This document shows, in pieces, positions 60,346-64,000 of a stretch of 64,000 nucleotides of DNA (the stretch's first letter is position 1; each line of letters opens with the position of its first letter). The notes beneath the pieces were generated by a model. That model had not been told where the DNA came from. It ran no database searches and saw only the letters and a program-made list of their open reading frames with translations. Location of the stretch: the NCBI RefSeq assembly GCF_000955975.1, contig NZ_JYJF01000019.1, positions 1-64,000 on the forward strand, read 5' to 3'. The stretch is from Saccharothrix sp. ST-888. GTDB lineage: Bacteria > Actinomycetota > Actinomycetes > Streptomycetales > Streptomycetaceae. Made by a program: the position numbers and the translations under genes.

Positions 60346-60383
60346 CAGGGGCGCCCGGTACGGAGACGAGCCGGGCGCCCCTG
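60346..60383 (+). terminator. 13-bp hairpin after the AhpD-like gene
   Basis: CAGGGGCGCCCGG (60346-60358) and CCGGGCGCCCCTG (60371-60383) pair perfectly with a 12-nt loop, 16 nt past the stop codon. Confidence 0.8.
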
Positions 60384-60435
60384 GCGTCTGTTTACGAGGG
60401 CCCCGCCACCAGCGTGGCGGCACGGGGGAGCAGCA

Positions 60436-61665
60436 GTGGATATCGACGTCAGAACCCTCCGCACCTTCTGCGAGGTCATCCGCACCGGGTCGTTCACCCG
60501 GGCCGCCCAGCGGCTCGGCTACTCCCAGTCGAGCGTGACCGCCCAGATGCGCGCACTGGAGCGCGAGGTCGGCGAACAGCTCTTCCAGCGGCTCCCCAGC
60601 GGCGTCCAGCTCACTCCCGCCGGGCTGACCCTGCGCAGCTACGCCGACCAGCTGCTCGCCCTGGTGGGCGAACTGGAGGAGGCGCTGCGCGGCCCGGCCA
60701 CCACCGTGCCGCGGCTCACCGTCGGTGTCGTCCCGACCCTGGCGTACGGCGAACAGCTCGCCAGGATCGCCCACTTCGGGCGCCTCCAGCTGCCCGGTGC
60801 CCAGCTGGCCCTGCGGGTCCTGGGGACCACCGAGCTCCAGGCCGCCCTGCGGAACCGCGAGCTCGACTGTGCGGTCGTGCTCACCGGCCCCGCGGCCGGC
60901 AAGGAGCCGGCCAGGACCTCCGCCGCCGCCCTCGCTGCTACCGCGACCGCCCCGGCCAGACCGTTCGGCGGCCCGCTCGCCCAGGCCGCCGCCCATCCGT
61001 TGGCCGCCCCGGCTTCCGCCCAAGCTTCCGCGCCGACTTCCGCCCCGGCGGCCGACTCGGTCGCCGGTCCGGTTCCGCAGGCGGTCACCGGCCCGGTCGC
61101 CGCAAGAGGGCACGAGCCCCCGGCCGAGTCGAGACGGACCGATGCGGGCCACCGCACCGCCGTACTCGCCGAACGGGCGGCCCGGGTCGGCCACACCGAC
61201 CGCCGTGCCGCCGAGGATCTGGTCGAAACCCCGCTCCGGGCGCTGGACTTCGCGCCCGTTGCCGGCCTGCCGGGACACCGCAGGCCCGCCGTCCGCCCCG
61301 GCTCCGCCGCCGTCCACCAGGTCCTGCTCACCGACCCCGACTGCCCCTCCCAGCGCTGGCTGCCGGAGTTCCTCCGGCTGCGCTCGGGCGAGTCCCCGGA
61401 CAGTCTCGAACTCGGCTCGGTGGAAGGCGTGCTGGCCTCCGCGCAGTCCGGTCTCGGCTGCGCGATGCTCCCGTGCGGGCTGACCACCGCCCGCCACGGC
61501 CGCACTCTGCTCCCGCTCCCCGGTGTGCCGCGGATGCGCTGGCAGATATCCCTGCTCTCGGCCCGTACGCCCGGCCTGCCGGAGCCGCACCTCCAGGGCC
61601 TGGCCGAGACCGTCCGCCAGGCTCTGGACACCGAGGCGATCCGCCTGCCCGGCGGTCCCGCCTGA
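60436..61665 (+). CDS. LysR-family regulator with a large low-complexity insert
   Basis: The 409-residue protein has the N-terminal LysR winged helix (SFTRAAQRLGYSQSSVTAQM) and the first half of a periplasmic-binding-like effector domain (RLTVGVVPTLAYGEQLARI, ELDCAVVLTGPAA). A Pro/Ala/Ser/Thr/Arg-rich insert of about 110-130 residues (about 155-280) then interrupts the domain. The second half resumes at VHQVLLTDPDCPSQRWLPEF. GTG start at 60436. The insert explains the excess over the usual length near 300; whether the protein folds normally is unclear. No divergent target gene is adjacent. Confidence 0.87.
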   Translation: MDIDVRTLRTFCEVIRTGSFTRAAQRLGYSQSSVTAQMRALEREVGEQLFQRLPSGVQLTPAGLTLRSYADQLLALVGELEEALRGPATTVPRLTVGVVPTLAYGEQLARIAHFGRLQLPGAQLALRVLGTTELQAALRNRELDCAVVLTGPAAGKEPARTSAAALAATATAPARPFGGPLAQAAAHPLAAPASAQASAPTSAPAADSVAGPVPQAVTGPVAARGHEPPAESRRTDAGHRTAVLAERAARVGHTDRRAAEDLVETPLRALDFAPVAGLPGHRRPAVRPGSAAVHQVLLTDPDCPSQRWLPEFLRLRSGESPDSLELGSVEGVLASAQSGLGCAMLPCGLTTARHGRTLLPLPGVPRMRWQISLLSARTPGLPEPHLQGLAETVRQALDTEAIRLPGGPA

Positions 61666-61698
61666 CGCCCGACCGCCCGGCACCACCCGAATCCCCGG

Positions 61699-61953
61699 CT
61701 ACACGCCGAGAGTGTCGTGGACCAATACCTGGCGGGTGAGCTGGACCCGGCTGGAGACATCCAACTTCGCGAATGCTTGCCGGAGATGGGCGTCCACGGT
61801 GTGGGGTGAGAGAAAGAGTTCCTCGGCCACCGCGCGGTTGGTCATGCCCAGGGCCACCAGGCGGGCAACGCGCAGTTCGGCCGGGGTGAGGGCGTGCCAT
61901 CCGGCGCTGATCCGGCCGGGACGGGCCCGCCGTCCCATCTCGATCGTACGCAC
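61699..61953 (-). CDS. Stand-alone LuxR-type HTH protein
   Basis: The 84-residue product is almost only a LuxR DNA-binding domain: HALTPAELRVARLVALGMTN and FLSPHTVDAHLRQAFAKLDV. Larger LuxR proteins carry this domain at the C-terminus after a sensor or ATPase part; nothing upstream here encodes such a part. The GTG at 61953 has AAGGCGGGG upstream, arguing for a genuine mini-protein rather than a fragment, but derivation from the 3' end of a LAL-type regulator is possible. Confidence 0.65.
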   Translation of the reverse strand: MRTIEMGRRARPGRISAGWHALTPAELRVARLVALGMTNRAVAEELFLSPHTVDAHLRQAFAKLDVSSRVQLTRQVLVHDTLGV

Positions 61954-62161
61954 AGCACCCCGCCTTTCTGATCTGTCGTCACTTCGGCCCCGGGCCGGCG
62001 GATCCGTGCTCCGCTGGATTCGATGCTGCCGCAGCGCGGAAAGCACCGGCAAGGCGGCCGGGGCGACAGCGACGGGTGGCGGGCAGAACGTCGGTTGCGG
62101 GTGAAAACGTCAGGTCGTGTGTCAGGTCGGTGCAGCTGACCCGACCAGCCCGGAACGCACC

Positions 62162-62196
62162 GGGCGGAGCGACCGCGTGCTGCGGTCGCTCCGCCC
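62162..62196. terminator. 14-bp hairpin
   Basis: GGGCGGAGCGACCG (62162-62175) and CGGTCGCTCCGCCC (62183-62196) pair perfectly across a 7-nt loop. It lies 17 nt past the SDR-remnant stop on the minus strand and would end transcripts coming from the LLM gene. Confidence 0.8.
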
Positions 62197-62212
62197 TCCG
62201 GTACGGCGGGGG

Positions 62213-62326
62213 TCAGGCGGTGGCGCCGCCGTCGATGACGTGGTCGTGGCCGACGACGAACCTGGAGTCCTCCGAGGCCGGCCACAGGACGGCCGCGGCG
62301 ATCTCCGTCGGCTGGGCGACCCGGCC
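62213..62326 (-). pseudogene. 3' remnant of a short-chain dehydrogenase/reductase gene
   Basis: On the minus strand this piece reads GRVAQPTEIAAAVLWPASED followed by SRFVVGHDHVIDGGATA and a stop. This is exactly the C-terminal end of classical SDR proteins (G-R-x-x-x-P-x-E-I-A, ... G-x-x-x-x-x-D-G-G). Upstream in frame the similarity stops within two to three codons, where the end of the LLM oxidoreductase gene begins, so the rest of the SDR is gone. It keeps its terminator at 62162-62196. Confidence 0.75.
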
Positions 62327-62330
62327 CTGC

Positions 62331-63278
62331 TCAGCGGGCCTGCTCGCCCTGGTCTTCGCCGACCTGCGGGCGGACCTGAGCGGCGATCAGCTCCAGGTGG
62401 TCCAGGTCGTCGAGGTCGAGGATCTGGAAGTAGATCCGCTGGGTCCCGGCCTCCCGGTAGCGGCCGATCTTCTCCACCACCTCCGCCGGAGTACCGGCCA
62501 GGCCGTTGGCCTTCAGCTCGTCCACCTCGCGCCCGATCGCCGCCGCCCGGCTCGCCACCTCGGCGTCGTCCCGGCCCACGCAGGCCACCAGCGCGTTGGA
62601 GTACACCAGGTCGTCGGCCGGACGTCCGTGCTCCTCGGCCGCGGCCCGTACCAGGGCGAACTGCTCCGCGGTCCGCTGTACCGAGACGAACGGCAGGTTG
62701 AACTCGGTCGCGTAGCGGGCCGCCAGGGCGGGCGTCCGCTTGGCACCCAGACCGCCGATCAGCACCGGGATCCGGTCCTGCACGGGCTTGGGCAGCGCGG
62801 GGGAGTCCTTCAACTGGTAGTAGCTGCCGTCGAAGTCGAAGGTCTTGCCCGGCGCGGTGGACCACAGTCCGGTGACCACGGCCAGCTGCTCCTCCAGCCG
62901 GTCGAAGCGCCGACCCGGGAACGGGATCCCGTATGCGGTGTGCTCCTGCTCGAACCAGCCTGCGCCCAGGCCGAGTTCCACCCGGCCGCCACTCATCGCG
63001 TCCACCTGGGCGACCTGGATCGCCAGCACGCCGGGCAGCCTGAAGGTCGCGGCCGTCATCAGCGTGCCCAGCCGGATCCGCTCGGTCTCCCGCGCCAGGC
63101 CGGCCAGGGTGATCCAGGCGTCGGTCGGGCCCGGCAGGCCGTCGCCGTCGCCCATCCTCAGATAGTGGTCCGACCTGAAGAAGGCGTCGTAGCCGAGCTG
63201 TTCGGCCGTGCGGGCCACCCGCAGCAGGGTCTCGTACGAAGCACCCTGCTGCGGCTCGGTGAAGATACGAAAGTCCAT
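62331..63278 (-). CDS. LLM-class F420-dependent oxidoreductase
   Basis: The 315-residue luciferase-like TIM barrel begins MDFRIFTEPQQGASYETLL and has DAFFRSDHYLRMGDG, RIRLGTLMTAATFRLPGVLA, GRVELGLGAGWFEQEHTAYG and PVLIGGLGAKRTPALAARYA, the usual order in F420-dependent LLM enzymes. The substrate is unknown. The ATG at 63278 has GGGG six nt upstream; an earlier in-frame ATG at 63290 is possible. The stop lies 5 nt from the SDR remnant, so an insertion or deletion joined the two. Confidence 0.9.
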   Translation of the reverse strand: MDFRIFTEPQQGASYETLLRVARTAEQLGYDAFFRSDHYLRMGDGDGLPGPTDAWITLAGLARETERIRLGTLMTAATFRLPGVLAIQVAQVDAMSGGRVELGLGAGWFEQEHTAYGIPFPGRRFDRLEEQLAVVTGLWSTAPGKTFDFDGSYYQLKDSPALPKPVQDRIPVLIGGLGAKRTPALAARYATEFNLPFVSVQRTAEQFALVRAAAEEHGRPADDLVYSNALVACVGRDDAEVASRAAAIGREVDELKANGLAGTPAEVVEKIGRYREAGTQRIYFQILDLDDLDHLELIAAQVRPQVGEDQGEQAR

Positions 63279-63329
63279 GCGCCCCATCATGCCCCGGCCG
63301 GGGCGGAAACATCCGTGATCCGCGCCGGG

Positions 63330-63998
63330 TCACGCGCGGACCGTGCGGCCCCGGTGCAGGCTGCCGCCGACGTCCGCGAACACCAGGTCCAGGCCCTGGC
63401 CCTGACGCTCGGTGTGGAGGTGCAGATGGGGTTCGCTGCTGTTGCCCGAGTTCCCGACCTGGCCGAGCAGCTGCCCGGCGCCCACCTCCTGGCCGACCGT
63501 CACCGCCACGGTGCCCGGCCGCAGATGGGCGAGCATGACGAGCTCCGTGCCGGTGTCGATGACGACATGGTTGCCGTACAGCGGGCCGTACCGGATGACG
63601 CCGGGCACCTGGTCCGCCAGCCCGTCGACCGCCGCCACCACCCGCCCGTCGCAGGGCGCGAACACCTCGGCCCCGTACGCACGGTAGGAGGCGAGCGTCC
63701 GGGCATCGCCCCGGTACGAGCCGCTGCCGCCGACCTGGAGCAGGTCGACGGCTCCGCGCTGCTCGGGCACGTCGACATGGTGGTTCAGGTACCGGCCCCC
63801 GCCCTGGCCGACGTACCAGCCGCCACGCATCGGGAACCGGGCCAGCGGCACCGCAGGGCCGGTCCCCCAGCTGTGCCGGCGGGCCCGGATCAGCACTCCG
63901 GTACTCACACCTGCCAGCGCCGCCCCGACCACGAGTTGCATCCAGTCGTCGCCCAGCGGCAGCCGGGGAAGGCGCCAGGCCGAGCCGAGGGCCGCCAA
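63330..63998 (-). CDS. M23-family peptidase-like membrane protein (possibly truncated by the window edge)
   Basis: The frame reaches the right edge; a TTG at 63998 could be its start but the gene may continue outside. It encodes a hydrophobic segment (about residues 20-37, MQLVVGAALAGVSTGVLI) and a LytM-type domain with HHVDVPEQRGAVDLLQVG, VFAPCDGRVVAAVDG, LAHLRPGTVAV and NSSEPHLHLHTERQG, which hold the zinc-site His residues; the first His-x-x-x-Asp motif is altered. It is likely an exported cell-wall hydrolase or a degenerate binding version. Confidence 0.8.
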   Translation of the reverse strand: MAALGSAWRLPRLPLGDDWMQLVVGAALAGVSTGVLIRARRHSWGTGPAVPLARFPMRGGWYVGQGGGRYLNHHVDVPEQRGAVDLLQVGGSGSYRGDARTLASYRAYGAEVFAPCDGRVVAAVDGLADQVPGVIRYGPLYGNHVVIDTGTELVMLAHLRPGTVAVTVGQEVGAGQLLGQVGNSGNSSEPHLHLHTERQGQGLDLVFADVGGSLHRGRTVRA

Positions 63999-64000
63999 CG

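Noticed and set aside
1..64000. CRISPR arrays, insertion sequences, phage genes or integration sites
   Set aside because: No regularly spaced direct repeats, transposase, integrase or structural phage motifs were seen; the tRNA-Met 3' end is not repeated elsewhere in the window as an att site.

Overview
The window is high-GC actinobacterial DNA (most codons end in G or C, and GTG/TTG starts are frequent). Gene content points to Streptomycetaceae (Streptomyces or Kitasatospora): an AtrA-like regulator divergent from a type II NADH dehydrogenase, an ORF1590/NsdA-type sporulation regulator, a complete conservon with two P450s, DUF6126 beside an XRE-cupin regulator, and actinomycete-type c-di-AMP riboswitch and rRNA leader sequences. 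The genus is an inference from family content; no complete 16S gene lies in the window.

Layout. 1-300 is the leader/promoter region of an rRNA operon whose 16S gene would lie beyond the left edge on the minus strand. 434-8744 holds a PAS-SpoIIE phosphatase, NDH-2 divergent from the AtrA-like TetR regulator, a sigma-factor/zinc-finger/NPCBM fusion, a DsbA-like protein and a universal stress protein. 8965-11484 is an asparagine-synthetase/lasso-cyclase-like protein with a degenerate ATP-pyrophosphatase motif. 12291-19582 runs from the sporulation-type regulator through two tandem Y-RNA-like ncRNAs and a TROVE (Ro60/Rsr) protein to LhgO, TrmB, a PrsW-like protease and initiator tRNA-Met. 19592-24889 holds small and hypothetical genes, including a 24-codon ORF with an exceptional Shine-Dalgarno sequence, and an M23 endopeptidase behind a ydaO-type c-di-AMP riboswitch (24915-25083).

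25231-34392 contains a tautomerase, a TetR-controlled hydrolase, a second SpoIIE phosphatase and a conservon (cvnA-cvnB-cvnC-cvnD) with CYP157-like and CYP154-like P450s. 34500-49340 is mostly metabolic and regulatory: PEP mutase/isocitrate lyase family, AhpD-like protein and MocR regulator; XRE-cupin/DUF6126; PoxB; an S53 peptidase; and a translationally coupled GH65 phosphorylase/beta-phosphoglucomutase pair.

49647-58827 is the most distinctive accessory block: a vanadium-type haloperoxidase, an HPP membrane protein, a rhodanese, a cupin, a B12-binding glutamate-mutase small subunit, a glutamate-mutase large subunit fused to a flavoprotein, and an AMP-forming acid ligase. The last three genes overlap by 4 nt each, and the set looks like an uncharacterised small biosynthetic or salvage pathway. 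The right end (59033-63998) has a TetR/AhpD-like pair with a long palindromic operator, a LysR with a large insert, a mini-LuxR, an SDR remnant, an F420-type LLM oxidoreductase and an M23 protein that reaches the window edge.

Four copies of a Streptomyces-type GC-rich inverted repeat lie between genes at about 21361, 38881, 53167 and 58918. No insertion sequence, phage or CRISPR array was seen.
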